DNA of 64,000 nucleotides from NCBI GenBank assembly GCA_003864495.1, contig ML133380.1:186001-250000 (forward strand), in the 5' to 3' direction. The position numbers and the translations under genes are program-made. Source of the DNA: Nemopilema nomurai. Lineage: Eukaryota > Cnidaria > Scyphozoa > Rhizostomeae > Rhizostomatidae. Below, piece by piece: positions 23,301-39,474 of this stretch (the first letter of the stretch is position 1; each line of letters starts with the position of its first letter). The notes below the pieces were generated by a model that did not search any database, was not told the DNA's origin, and worked only from the letters and a program-made list of their open reading frames with translations.

Positions 23301-24358
23301 GCAAATCGCATTGATTATGTTAGAATCGCTTAAAGATTATAGGAAAATGAAATACCTGATTCTTGTACCAGGTGCAGACTCTGGCCTGACTTTCTTTGGC
23401 TTGGCACTAGCGTGTGTTTTTTTAATATCTAAGCCATAACCAACCGCAGTTCTCGTTGTCATAGGGGTCCATGCATATGGTCCCATGTCTCTGAAAGACT
23501 TCTTATTTACTAAACCTGCATGTACATCACTTCTATATATGTCTTCAGTTAACGAAGAATGAGAATGGAACTTTCTCAATTTTGAAGCTGACTTTGACTT
23601 GAGGCCTTGAATTTTGCTAAAAAAGGAACACAAGACTCAGTGGGGAAAATACGAAAAAGGAAACCTGATTTCACTATGCAAAAGTTTTTAAGAAAAATCA
23701 CAGATTTTTAGCCATCACATAACAATAAAATTTAATTGCTATAAATTTCCTATGCTCTTGCAGCAAAATGACACCTTTGCTGTTTATCTACATTATTCAT
23801 TGAGAAATTCTTAACATTTCTTAGGACAAATTTGGCTGCTAATGTTTAACTCCGTGAAATCTTACAGCCCACACTTTCCTTTCTATGCAGTGTTTTAGAA
23901 GCAGAACACAATGAAATTTTAATCAGGTTGATTGAAAGATAAACATTGAATTTTTAATATTTGACCGAATTACCTAATGCAACATTAAAGCAGGCGAAGT
24001 CGGATGAATAATCTTAACATAATCCTCGATTACAAATCATAGAAGTTGCCAATAGGAATGCTAAAGTTAGAAACGCGATTAACTACGATTATCTGATTAA
24101 CTTTCATGTGACTGCGCTTTTCAACTTCAGCTGCTACGAAAAGCGCAAAATAATATGTAAACAAAACGGAATTATGGACTTGAGCAAACCACCTCACCTC
24201 AACCCAGGGTCAATCTTCTCGTCGCTGTCATGAAGACTATTTAAGTAATGACCGATTAGAAAATCCTGACTGTTTCTTGAATAATCGTTTGCCGAACTTT
24301 CATAAATAATCTTTCTTTCTCTTGCAGATTTAGCGCGAACTTTTCGGTTCAACGCCAT
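5368..24358 (-). CDS. DCDC1: DCDC1-like multi-doublecortin protein with ricin-type segments
   Basis: A spliced gene of about 35 coding exons encodes roughly 2,040 residues. The start codon is at 24358 (protein begins MALNRKVRAKSARERK) and the stop is at 5368-5370. Six doublecortin-type units can be read, each with a KNG- or PNG-type turn and four of them ending in a (V/I)(Y/W)(V/I/L)S.GE/DP-like strand. Between them lie QxW-containing stretches such as QQWRLTPNGEIVS, as in ricin-type beta-trefoils. This mix is known from animal DCDC1/DCDC5 proteins, which bind microtubules and the dynein motor; that role is inferred here. Exons are listed in the block entries. Junctions keep phase, with two weak places: the end of the exon near 19120 joins the exon at 18585 with a phase mismatch, and the last doublecortin unit looks cut short. 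Start codons of this gene and RECQL are 200 bp apart, facing away. Human DCDC1 is somewhat shorter. Confidence 0.88.
6096..6166. repeat. 20-bp tandem repeat carrying TGACGTCA-like sites
   Basis: Four copies of a unit close to AAGTTGTGACGTCACTTCAT sit in the last intron of the DCDC1-like gene. Three copies keep the core TGACGTCA, the cAMP-response/ATF palindrome, and the fourth reads TGATGTCA. Spacing is exactly 20 bp, about two helical turns. Whether it acts as an enhancer is inference. Confidence 0.85.
7618..7685. repeat. 15-bp tandem repeat (AAAGCATTTCATTTC)
   Basis: About four and a half copies of CATTTCATTTCAAAG with single-base differences. They lie between two exons of the DCDC1-like gene. 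Because 15 is divisible by three, the plus strand reads as a short Ala-Phe-His-Phe repeat, which I take as an artefact. Confidence 0.9.
8309..8402. repeat. 12-bp tandem repeat (TAGGCCCATTGC)
   Basis: About eight near-perfect copies, the first two diverged, lie 40 bp downstream, in the minus-strand sense, of the exon ending at 8443. Open plus-strand frames through it encode simple PIAR or GPLL repeats and are not genes. Confidence 0.92.
9903..11769 (-). other. DCDC1: DCDC1-like block G: Cys-containing exon and doublecortin unit 5
   Basis: Coding exons 11631-11769, 11362-11414, 10813-11019, 10371-10526 and 9903-10224. The first has a C-x2-C pair (VCESCGKAIRGK) that could bind a metal; that is inference. 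The third contains VRVHAHRNGDIRLAEGAVV and ends in phase 0 after INQ. The fourth begins FLDLCTYKLGLTQAARKLY. The fifth holds a long Ser/Glu-rich insert before the closing strand VWVSCGEPFIPFK. These exons are markedly GC-richer than the introns around them. Confidence 0.85.
11480..11526. repeat. 17-bp triplicate (ATGCCGGACAGCTAAAA)
   Basis: Three tandem copies, the last incomplete, lie in an intron of the DCDC1-like gene between the exons at 11362-11414 and 11631-11769. Confidence 0.9.
12174..14167 (-). other. DCDC1: DCDC1-like block F: coiled linker and second lectin-like segment
   Basis: Coding exons 13979-14167, 13452-13575, 12558-12765 and 12174-12244. The first is helical and charged (SEERLQNIRERLQMGES). 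The second has FYEWVYSDGFIQLKANKR followed by LVLGV, which looks like a ricin-type repeat (W, D-G-x-I, L-x-L). The third continues with ANLVLTV and SPVILARR, again like trefoil strands. The fourth is a short Thr/Ser-rich exon. All phases fit. The intron after the third exon contains a 35-bp tandem repeat. Confidence 0.8.
12343..12530. repeat. 35-bp tandem repeat, about five copies
   Basis: The unit begins GCAATGCATCATGATTCTTC and ends ATAGATTAGAATAAA. Copies differ at one to three positions. The array ends about 30 bp from the splice donor of the exon at 12558-12765. Confidence 0.93.
14340..15891 (-). other. DCDC1: DCDC1-like block E: doublecortin unit 4
   Basis: Coding exons 15804-15891, 15479-15564, 15251-15297, 15082-15139, 14681-14927 and 14340-14472. 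ARLKVLKNGEHDGSRAVIV opens the unit. Two small exons of 47 and 58 bp follow. The exon beginning FLDRCTDAMSLPFAARRLF closes it with QLVYVSSGDPWIDPN. As in units 2, 5 and 6, a phase-0 intron stands just before FLD. The last exon is a linker rich in Ser, Glu and Val. Confidence 0.84.
16240..18585 (-). other. DCDC1: DCDC1-like block D: ricin-type segment and acidic linker
   Basis: Coding exons 18215-18585, 17755-17924, 17203-17432, 16529-16934 and 16240-16354. QxW-type repeats mark a ricin-like beta-trefoil: AAQWIFTKDGKIRNM across the first junction, EEQR with a Ser-containing join at the second, and QQWRLTPNGEIVS in the third exon. The fourth exon is a Lys-rich then Ser/Glu-rich linker (KRKKLKKKKKDKKK, then SSSSSDSSEDGEE). 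The fifth carries RWAIKVEDPASLLSS. All junctions are in phase. Confidence 0.82.
19111..19945 (-). other. DCDC1: DCDC1-like block C: coiled segment and doublecortin unit 3
   Basis: Coding exons 19859-19945 and about 19120-19575. The charged stretch ETLVESYKETLRKLKSRLKI suggests a coiled coil. It is followed by SYRLKVHKNGTKDSDAIVV and, at the end of the unit, EIWLSLGEDFVPIE. Unlike the other units, this one lies within a single exon. The 3' end is not settled: the possible GT donors near 19115-19124 leave phase 2, while the next clear exon (starting 18585) needs phase 1. A small exon in 18600-19110, a non-canonical donor or an indel could explain this. Confidence 0.75.
20051..21319 (-). other. 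DCDC1: DCDC1-like block B: doublecortin unit 2
   Basis: Coding exons 21123-21319, 20638-20731 and 20051-20217. The first contains KYRVLVFKNGESRDCAEIV and stops in phase 0 after HRFEE. The second begins FLDDCTLKLGLNSSARALF. The third carries GPVWVTKGEGFSPSG, the closing strand of the unit. The donor of the middle exon directly abuts the 63-bp tandem duplication at 20508-20633. Confidence 0.85.
20508..20633. repeat. Perfect 63-bp tandem duplication next to a splice donor
   Basis: Two identical 63-bp copies start at 20508 and 20571 (each begins ATGACCATATTCC). The second copy runs to within a few bases of the donor of the exon ending at 20638. Identity of both copies points to a recent event. 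Confidence 0.95.
21859..24358 (-). other. DCDC1: DCDC1-like block A: N-terminus and doublecortin unit 1
   Basis: Coding exons 24198-24358, 23356-23616, 22677-22729, 22229-22374 and 21859-22021. The first two give a basic, Ser-rich head. The third is a 53-bp exon, found because it alone restores phase between its neighbours. The fourth starts the first doublecortin unit (INLCVHAFPNGNRSQSVRV) and ends at a phase-0 donor after KNLFQ. The fifth continues with LLEEATEKLGLPSAGRKIF and ends the unit at VYISMGEPFKDP. Its acceptor is the inner TTTCAG at 22022, since an upstream AG would bring a stop into frame. Confidence 0.85.
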
Positions 24359-24558
24359 TTTGTGGAATTGATAATACAGCGATGTACATAGCAACAATAA
24401 AAGCTGCGCATGACCGAAAACTGCGATGCATTAAGCCCCTTAGTGACAAAGGCCTCTTTTTGATTTCAAAATTTTAGCGCCATTTTTATTCTCGAATATA
24501 AACACACGTGGTCTTGTATTTTGAAACATGATCACAACCTAATCATCACCCAATCAAA
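24359..24558. promoter_or_regulatory. Divergent promoter of RECQL and the DCDC1-like gene
   Basis: Only 200 bp separate the two start codons, which face away from each other, so the promoters must overlap. A CCAAT sequence lies just upstream of the RECQL start (24549-24553). An E2F-like element TTTTAGCGCC lies at 24472-24481, which would suit a DNA-repair helicase. No clear TATA box or full RFX X-box was found. Function is inferred from position. Confidence 0.65.
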
Positions 24559-27500
24559 ATGGAAGACAGAGCTAAAGAGTTGCAGAATCTAACCACGGAA
24601 TTATCACAAGTAAAAGTAGAACTGGAGCATCTTGAATCGCAAATAAATAGATTACTGGAAAGGCAGCAGGTTCTGATAGAACGAAAACAAGATATCGAAA
24701 AATCCATAGAGAATGTTAATAATAGGAAAGAGAATGGCACAGGAAGTAGCATCGATTGGGGCAGTAGATCATTTTCATGGACGGAGAATGTAGAAGAGTG
24801 TCTGCGAGAAACTTTCAAATTGAGAGAATTTCGTGAATTGCAAAGGGATGCTATAAATGCCACAATGTCCGGAGTTGATTGCATCGTTCTCATGCCAACA
24901 GGAGCAGGAAAGAGCTTGTGTTTTCAACTGCCAGCCGTTTTATCAGAAGGCCTGACATTAGTCGTATCTCCTCTCATTTCCTTAATTGAGGACCAGCTCA
25001 TAAGCCTGGCGGAATTGAATATAGAAGCAACTTTATTAAATGCAAACAGCACAAGGGAACACATAAAACATGTGCAAGATCAAATGATCAGTAAAGACCG
25101 GATGACTCTGAAATTGTTGTATGTGACACCAGAAAAAATTGCAAAAAGCAAACGATTTTTGGCCAAGCTGGAAAAGTGCTATCAAGGTTTGTTCTTGCAG
25201 AATCAGCACTGTTTGAATTCTAGCAATGTTTTTAAAGTGAAGCTATTTTCTTTGGTTTCCAATTGCATTTCTAGTTTTTGTCATCATTTAAATGGTTTTT
25301 ATGTTACGACCTAGTACGGTGCATTTTTAAATTGCAGCTGGAAACCTTTCCCGGATAGTTATAGATGAAGTTCATTGCTTGAGCCAATGGGGCCATGACT
25401 TCAGGCCAGACTACAAAATTCTTGGAATTCTGAAGAAGCAGTTTCCAAAGTTACCAGTAATAGGTCTGACAGCAACAGCAACTGCAAAAGTCATTGATGA
25501 TGTCATGAAAATGTTATGGCTAAATGAAGGTTGTCTTTTGTTGAGAACATCTTTTAACAGACCAAACCTTTTCTATGAGGTAGGCCATTAAATCACCTTG
25601 TGTTGAGTTATCTGTTGAATGCTGATTTTGTCTGTGTTAACTAATTTAAACTGTTTGTGCATCTATGTGCAGCATCTTTAATATGGCACGGGTAGCTAGA
25701 AGTATGACAATTAGGCTGTAAAGGACAACACCATCTTAATCACTGAAAATTGGGGGAGGAGTTTCTGCAATATCTATATTGCTCCACCAACAAAATGTAA
25801 ATGTTTAAAAGCTTTTTTAGGTCAGACCATCACCAGCATCTGAAAAAGATCAGATCTGCAGCATTGCTTCAACCATCAAAAATGAATTCAAAGACCAGTC
25901 AGGTGCACTTTTGAAGTTCTTTTTTACGTATTTAATTGTGATGATGATCATTCTTGTTATGATGAAGAGGTGATTGATTGGGTTGAATCAGATCGTTTGG
26001 ATAGGTATTTTATTCAGATAAATTGGATGGATGATTGTAGTGAAAGATTTTGTCATTCCAAAAGGTATTGTTTACTGCTACTCAAGAAGAGAGGCTGACA
26101 CATTGACATCAGAACTCAGAAAAAGTGGAATCAAAGCTGCTTGTTATCATGCTGACATGGAGTATGATGTAAAATCACAAAATCATAGAAACTGGATTTC
26201 AGAGAAAATTCAAGTGAGCAACTGTTTCTTGATTTCCAAACTGCACACTGCACAGCAGCATCAGAATAGCCTCTGTTTAGAAATAGCCAAGTACAATGCT
26301 CAACTTAGTTACAAAAGTTATGATTTCTTGAAATTGGAGAAAATCCTGTAAGAATTAAGCTTTGCAATCTTGTTGTAGGTTTTTTGCTTTTGGTTTTCCA
26401 TAAGAATACATGATATGGCATCTAAAAGACAGACAGACATCTAAAATTTCTTTCCTCTTTATTTTACCAAGGTTATAGTTGCAACAATAGCATTTGGGAT
26501 GGGTATTGACAAGGCAGGTGTAAGATTTGTCATTCACAACTCAATCAGCAAGTCAATACAAAATTATTACCAAGAAAGTGGAAGAGCAGGTCGTGATGGT
26601 AAACAGTCAAACTGCATTCTCTTCTACAAATTCTCAGATGTCTTCCGGCAGATTTCGTCAGTCTTCATGGAACAGACTGGCACAGAGAATCTGCATTCCA
26701 TGATTCAATATTGCCTCAACAGGAAAAGTTGCAGGAGAATGTCACTTGGCAAACATTTTGGAGAGATTTGGGACAAAGGTATTTGCAATGGGATGTGTGA
26801 CAACTGCAGAAGTTCTGCAAGCCAAGGTTAGCTTTTTACGGTTTGTTCAATAAATCTGTTTGTTTACCTTACTTTTGCATGTTAAACACACAAAATACTT
26901 TCTCGAAATACAACAATTCCCAGTGAAGCTAAGTATTTGTATGCAAAAATAAGAATCAAATTAAATTTCTGTATATTTACTAGACAGTTACTTCAAAGCA
27001 TTAAGTGCAGGCAAAACATAACTTTGGGGAAAGTATTGATGCATAATGCAGATTTTGCATGTTTTAATATACCCCAAGTTTAAGGATATGCTCCTCCAGT
27101 TAATGCTCACCTGTTTCGTAGATGCAGATTAATCCTTCTGCGTTTCGCGAAAGGCTGCATTTCCCTTTTTCTTCCAGCATTTGTGAAAAGGGAAATAACC
27201 ACACACGCTAGTGAACTAGCGGCAATACTGCGACACGCAGCCTCACGGAAGGAGCGCTTGACGCCAAACAAATTACTCGATGCGTGGCTGCAACAAGGAG
27301 CCGTCGCCTTGAGGGCGCCTGGTCTCAAGCGGCCCGATATGAGCAGGGAAGACTGTGAAAGAGTCATCGTCAAGTTCGTTTTGGACGGGATACTAAAGGA
27401 AGACATACATTTCACACCGTACAGTAACATTTGCTACTTGGTTGAAGGCCCAAGGTACGAATTAGCAAGCCAAGGCAAGATCCCTGTTCTGCTGGATTTC

Positions 27501-27993
27501 AAATGCGCTGTAGATGGAGCTGCAGACCAAGGGACTATGGTAAGTCCCTGCCACACCTATGCTGCACATCTTTAAATAGCAAAAATCCACGTGCATCGTC
27601 CTTATTTTTCTCTGCAAGGCTCAAGCCTTGTCTTTTGTCTTCCGGCGTATCTCTTGAATCAATCTTCACATGATTCAAAGCAATCCTTATATGCTTGCTA
27701 TTTCCAAAACGTCACCGGTCACTCAGCCTTCGTTCATTCCACCCACCGCAGTCCACCTTCTCCTACTCTCGGTACATTTAACTGTTTGGCTCAGGCAGGG
27801 CCCTTCTCAGTGTATAAGCTAGACCAGTTTTTCCATTGTTCTTCTGTAGGCTTCAAATGATGTCAACACGAAGTCAAGTGCAACTGGCAGAAGTGGAGCC
27901 AAAAGAAAGCGCAAAGATGACGTCACTGATGCCTCAGTCAAGCGTGAAAAGGAATCGATGAAACATAAAATTGAGCAAATAGAGATCGACTAG
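24559..27993 (+). CDS. RECQL: RECQL (RecQ1-type) ATP-dependent DNA helicase
   Basis: This is a 3'-to-5' DNA helicase of the nucleus that acts in replication-fork restart and repair. Seven exons: 24559-25186, 25338-25579, 25821-25902, 26065-26213, 26472-26826, 27178-27539 and 27850-27993. All junctions are in phase and give about 653 residues, close to human RECQL. An N-terminal coiled coil (residues 1-55) precedes the helicase core. Motif I is [15 protein letters not shown] (GKS at 117-119). Motif II is DEVH at 219-222, the RECQL variant of DEAH. Motif III is GLTATAT, motif V is [15 protein letters not shown] and motif VI is [12 protein letters not shown]. Zinc-binding cysteines (SCRRM, then ICNGMCDNC) and a winged-helix part ([13 protein letters not shown]) follow. 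The tail is basic (GAKRKRKDD). I recognise no defect. Confidence 0.95.
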
Positions 27994-29197
27994 TATTCGT
28001 AGATTGTTTTTAAATACCTGTACAGGCAGGCTCTCTCGTTGTCTCGTACAGCAGATGGCCAGCAATATAAACCACCACTTCATGATGTTATGCTGTTGTC
28101 TTGTTCGCAAAAGACGCTGTGTTCGTTTAGTTTGCTCATGCAAACAAGGTGTGTGGTAAAGCCTCGTTTGGTAAAAGACTGGGTAAAACAGCAATCGCAG
28201 CAGACTGCCCTGTATCTTGATAGAACTGCTCCAATTCACAGCAAGACTACCCCGAATGGAGACGGGTCTATCTGTACACAATGTCTCTCTTGCGGGGCGG
28301 GGTCTTAAACATTTAAAACCGTTTTACTGCAGCAAAAAGGGAAAAATTGTAAAGATGTGTTCTTAACAGTCATCACTTCATTTTCAAGGAGCCTAATTAC
28401 AATAAGCTACTTCTATTAATCTAATATCAAATTATCAAACTGACATTTACAACGAAATCAATCATTTTTAAAACAATCACAGCAATCTAAATGTTAGAAG
28501 TTCACCCCGTTCAATTTCCATATCACCAATGATGTAAATAGCACAATGAAAGCTCCATTCGATTGACGACGGGGGTATAAGGGCTTCTCCGATTTGATTG
28601 ACTTATATTTGGTTCACAAAGGTTTAAGTGTCTTTTTTTCTTGTCGCCCTGCAAGAAGTTGGACGCACTTGAGGCTGGGCGAATTAGCTCACGACCCCCG
28701 TGCAGAGAATTAACATTAAAAGCCAACAAATCATTAACAACAAACAATGCAGATTCATTACTTACAACTTATAGTTATTTATGTACAAAATGCAAAAACG
28801 AAAAACTGCTTCACGCGCAATCCTAGAAAAAAGGAAAGATAGAATCGGGTGCACTCTATTTGGGCATTTATTGGATACGAGCCTCTCTTGGTAAACAATT
28901 ACCTCGATCTCCATATTATTCTTTCACCCAAGGGTGGCGTCTATTCCAGTTCCAACTCCCTCCCTTTGCAGCGTCTACCAACGACGGCAAATAAAAACGA
29001 ACCCACTGCATCAATTCCACAAAAACAGACAGGATATGATTCATTGGTCATAAATGGGCATACCGGGGGAGGGGGAATAAGATCCATTGAGATCAAACAT
29101 TGAGAGTGGATCCCGCTAAACACGAAGTACTCGCTGCGTTAACGAGCAAAGCCGCGCCATTATTCTTGTGAAGTTAATTGCGTCTAAAATTCTGAAT
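27994..29197. other. Intergenic spacer between convergent genes
   Basis: Lies between the RECQL stop and the stop of the PPxY membrane protein, which converge. Both 3' untranslated regions should fall here. No further gene, RNA or repeat was recognised. Confidence 0.5.
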
Positions 29198-31863
29198 TTA
29201 GACAAACTCCCCATTTATTGACGTTGGTCGACTGGTATATGGGGGCGGCGATTCAATACCGTCTACAAACACCCCACCTGTTTCCAGGCAGTATGGAGGG
29301 GGCGCTTCGTCCTCCTCGAGAATATAAGTCAACGGGGTGCGGCCTCCCGCGACACAAGTCCGTGAGTGCCGCGCTTCAGAGTTGGCTGACTCGCCACCCA
29401 GAGCGGCCTGCGACTCTGACATGGCGTTCTCGTTCTTCAGCGGCTTGCCAGTTCTCTTGATGCAAATGATGAGGAATACTACCGAAAACAGTACGACCAG
29501 GCAAAAGAACAGCGCCCCGAAGAATGTGTAGCCGATGTTGGGGCTCTCGTAGCAGGATATCACGTGCACACTTCTGTTCTGCGGCAAGCCGTCTAGTGCA
29601 GTCGGTAGCGCTACAAGATAAGATCAGATCAGCAAATGAAAACGGCCTAAGCGGAGCCGCGCGGCAACGCGATCAATCAATCGTAAAAATCACACAATCG
29701 ATCAACTGCATGTACAATCAATACGCGGTTAAAGAAGGAAAAGTGGCGGTATACCTAGCTTCTTCTTCTGCAATGCTTCCAACAGGACTGTGTAGTTGCG
29801 AATGAAACAGGAGCGGTAGTTCTTTATCAGTCCCACCGTTAACGTGTACCAAGGATTGCGCATCTCGTGGCATCCTCTCGGCCGCAGAAGGAGAATGCAG
29901 AACCGCAGCTTGTGCACCATGCCGCACGTCTTCGTTTTGTTCTGCTTGAAGTTCTCGTAGCACCTGCGTATCATTGATTCGTTGCAACTCAAAGCTACAA
30001 AGCAAGGTGTACCGTTTAATACCGTAACTCACTCCCCTACAATAGTCAACAAAGCATGGTCATTTTCAAAGCTTCTTCCCAACATCCTATATCTGACACC
30101 CCCCCCCCCCCACCCCCTTCTACATCAATCTCCCAGACATCCTGTCTCTCCTCCCCTACCTCTTATTTAACTTCACTCACAATGCCCATTTCATTGCTAT
30201 CTTAGCCATCTCTACGCTACGTCAAAACACTTCTACTGTATCCGCCATGTTTTGGCCTCTTCTTCGTGTTGTCTACCGCCCACCCTTCAACCCACGTGCT
30301 ACAACGCAATGAGCAATGGAACTTCCACTCACAGTTTCGCGAGAAGCACCTTCGATACAGCTTCACTTTCTCGATAAGAACGTCGTAAGCCCGACTGTAA
30401 TTGACATTGGCCGAGTGGATGTACAAAGTGTCGGTGATCTGATCAGCCGCCTTGCACTCAGATGCCATGAAGAGGCATTTCGGGAACAACTGCAGCTCCT
30501 CGCCGCGGCATTCTGTTGTGTAACTCCGTTCAAACAACTTTCTGCATCGAAGGTTGAGGAACTCCTGATTGCACTTGCTGTTGGCTGCAAAGCAACAGAA
30601 GGAAAAAATACGATCTGAGTTAAAAAAATAACAAATGAAAACAATCAAATAAAAGCAACAGACAGAAAAGATCCTACCTGAGGAGCTGACGAACCGCAAT
30701 TCTTAATAATTGAAACTTTTAAAGACATATTTCTAAAGCAATTAAGTGTAAACAACATATTAAAATCAGTCAATAACATCGAGATTCCCCAATCATAATT
30801 TTTTTCTTTATTAGATTTTAATATTTTCAAAATTTTACTTTCATATCCTACAGAAAAAAAATCCATTGTATTCCATTTTAGTTTTTACTGCATGTTCACC
30901 CCAAACCCTACATTTTCTTTTTCACTTAATTTTCTCGTTCTCTCTTCAAATTAAAAAAATTCAAATTATCAATGTCTCTAAAAAGTTACTAAAATGAACA
31001 GTATGTTTAGCCATGGAAAAATGCAATTCAAGTTGAAGTATGCAGACAAAAAGGAGACAGTGGAGAGAAATTGTGACGTAATTACATGTTTTTACGCAAG
31101 AAAACATTGAAAAGCTATTAAGCATAAGATTTGCAGGGCTAAAATCGCAAACCATCACAGCAATAGAATTTTTAATCAATTGGCAAATTGTTGACAAAAA
31201 AGGACTGTTACATGCTAATATTATCCTTGATTTCTTATCCTCCATATTACAGAGATCTGTTTTCAGATTTTTGATTGCCCTTCTCACACCGTGAAATCAA
31301 AAGTCAAGTTCGACTAGATTGGTTGCAAATGGCTAATAAGTCATTGTTTTCGATCAGTCAAGGTGACAATATGAAATTGAAACGGAATCTGTGGAATGCA
31401 TTCTTGTGGTAATCATTTTGTCATCGGAAAGGAAAACCTGAATGGAAAAAGATTCGGTGATTGTCTGAACGAGACAATAATGGCTAATCTTCCAGAACCA
31501 ACCAACTTAGGCCCATGAAATAGTTAATTTCAGAACAGGTGACAAACAACGAAGATTGAAATTAGCTAGTCTGTGCACTAGTATGAAGCAAAGGTGCTCT
31601 AAAGTAGGTAACTTGAAAAGGAGTAGGTCAATTTAACGGCATTCTTCCTGAAACTTGAGATTTGTCGTCAAAGAAGCGCGGCGAACAGAAAACACTTGAC
31701 CTCAAAACCGCTTTGAAAATAGAAATATACGATAATGTAAAATGGGCCATCATCCACGAAGCATCAAATTGTGAAGCAACAGGCCTGCTGAAAATTCAGA
31801 TGAGTTACCTGTTGCAATGTGAAATATACCAACGATAACAGCGAAGCGAAACACATTGAGCAT
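29198..31863 (-). CDS. Single-pass membrane protein, Cys-rich ectodomain and PPPY tail (unrecognised family)
   Basis: Four exons: 31809-31863, 30333-30584, 29755-29994 and 29198-29610, all in phase, giving about 319 residues. The first exon encodes only a signal peptide (MLNVFRFAVIVGIFHIAT) and joins the Cys-rich exon in phase 1. The ectodomain has about 13 cysteines in x-C spacings such as NSKCNQEFLNLRC and RRCYENFKQNKTKTC. It carries several N-glycosylation sequons (NYS, NES, NKT, NYT, NRS). One hydrophobic helix follows (FFGALFFCLVVLFSVVFLII), then a stop-transfer KRTGK. The cytoplasmic tail of about 85 residues holds two PPPY motifs (APPPYCLE and SPPPYTSR), which in other proteins bind WW domains of NEDD4-type ubiquitin ligases. 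I do not recognise the ectodomain; a receptor or an adaptor for ubiquitination are both possible. The signal-peptide exon is the least certain part. Confidence 0.72.
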
Positions 31864-38300
<6,437 letters not shown>

Positions 38301-38956
38301 CGTGTCAGTGGCTCACTTAAAACCTCCACAAAACGCACTTTGTCCCTGTCGTACTTCAAAACACAAGCTTTCTTTCAAAGTTCACCACCGTGAACCACAA
38401 CACAGGGAGACAATGGTCCTACTACAACAACTTGCTGTTCACGTTGTTTCCACGAACCTACTTCCCACGTGTCCCAGCTTTGGCTTTTGTGCTCCGTGCC
38501 AAAATTCTGCGACGATTATATTTGCGGAAACAAACCACAACGAATGACTATTTGGCAAAGCATCTTTAAACTTTATGCAAAGGAAAGGGACCTATAAACC
38601 CCCTAAACCTTTTGAATTGGTGTTCCGTGAAATGGATACATTGTTTGCCAACAACCCCGAAGTTTAAAAATTCTTATGGAGACCTCATCGTTCCAACATG
38701 ATCAATGGAAACTCAAATTCCACCCGCTTTGCATATAAACGTCCAAAATATATTTGCTGTTGTGGCTAGAGCCGTTTATGCCATAGATGCAGCTTTCCGC
38801 GCCGTGCGGCGTCTGACAGAAATGTATGCCCCAAAATACGCAAGCCCCTCCTTCTTACTAATGCCCTGCAAGTCTTATCGACGGATGGGCTTGCGTTGGG
38901 CTTGTCCTCAATGTGACAGTGCACGTTATTTTTTATATGAAACCTAGCTTGGGTCC
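38301..38956. promoter_or_regulatory. Upstream region of choline kinase
   Basis: Contains a CACGTG E-box at about 38465-38470 and otherwise nothing I can identify. Open frames on the plus strand (38152-38547 and 38705-38947) have no family features. Confidence 0.35.
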
Positions 38957-39474
38957 TAGTACCAGTGGCGCAGAGAGGGGGGCAGGGGCAATTTTCCCCA
39001 GGGCCACGACCTGAATGGGGCCCCCAAATTATGATGAAAAATTATGATGAGTTTCCCCGAGTTTATCAAAATCGTATATATTGGTGGGAGGGAGCCCTGA
39101 TAAAATTAGGTAACCCATATAATCTTGTTTTAATCAATGGCTAGTTCAAGTGAGTCGTATTTGCATTTAGAATCATTGCATAAAGTTATATGAAAAGCGT
39201 AGTTCTATGGGATTTTCTTATAAAAGAGCGTAGAATAAAAAAACTTGCTTTCATTTTAGATTTTAACATTGGTCAAGGGTGTGGTCAAGAGCGTATTTTA
39301 ATCGCTTATCTTTAGAATTAATGATTTTATTAGGATAGTGTATTCATATTCTTTAACGTGCACAAACGTTTGGAAATAATGGGCGTTTCCCATTCTAAAA
39401 AGGGCGTGGTCCCAAATTTGGACCGGGACTTTGACCCAGGGTCCAGGCCGCCTCTCGGCGGCCCTGCCCAGTAC
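38957..39474. mobile_element. MITE-like foldback element, about 510 bp
   Basis: The ends read TAGTACCAGTGGCGCAGAGAGG on the left and, as reverse complement, TAGTACTGGGCAGGGCCGCCGAGAGG on the right, which is an imperfect terminal inverted repeat. AGTAC flanks both sides and may be the target duplication. It holds no open frame for a transposase. The ends are GC-rich in an AT-rich surrounding, as for a non-autonomous DNA transposon. The superfamily is not clear. Confidence 0.55.

Noticed and set aside
30217..30699. 160-codon minus-strand frame as one exon
   Set aside because: Only 30333-30584 is exon; splice sites at both ends fit in phase with neighbours and the rest is intron.
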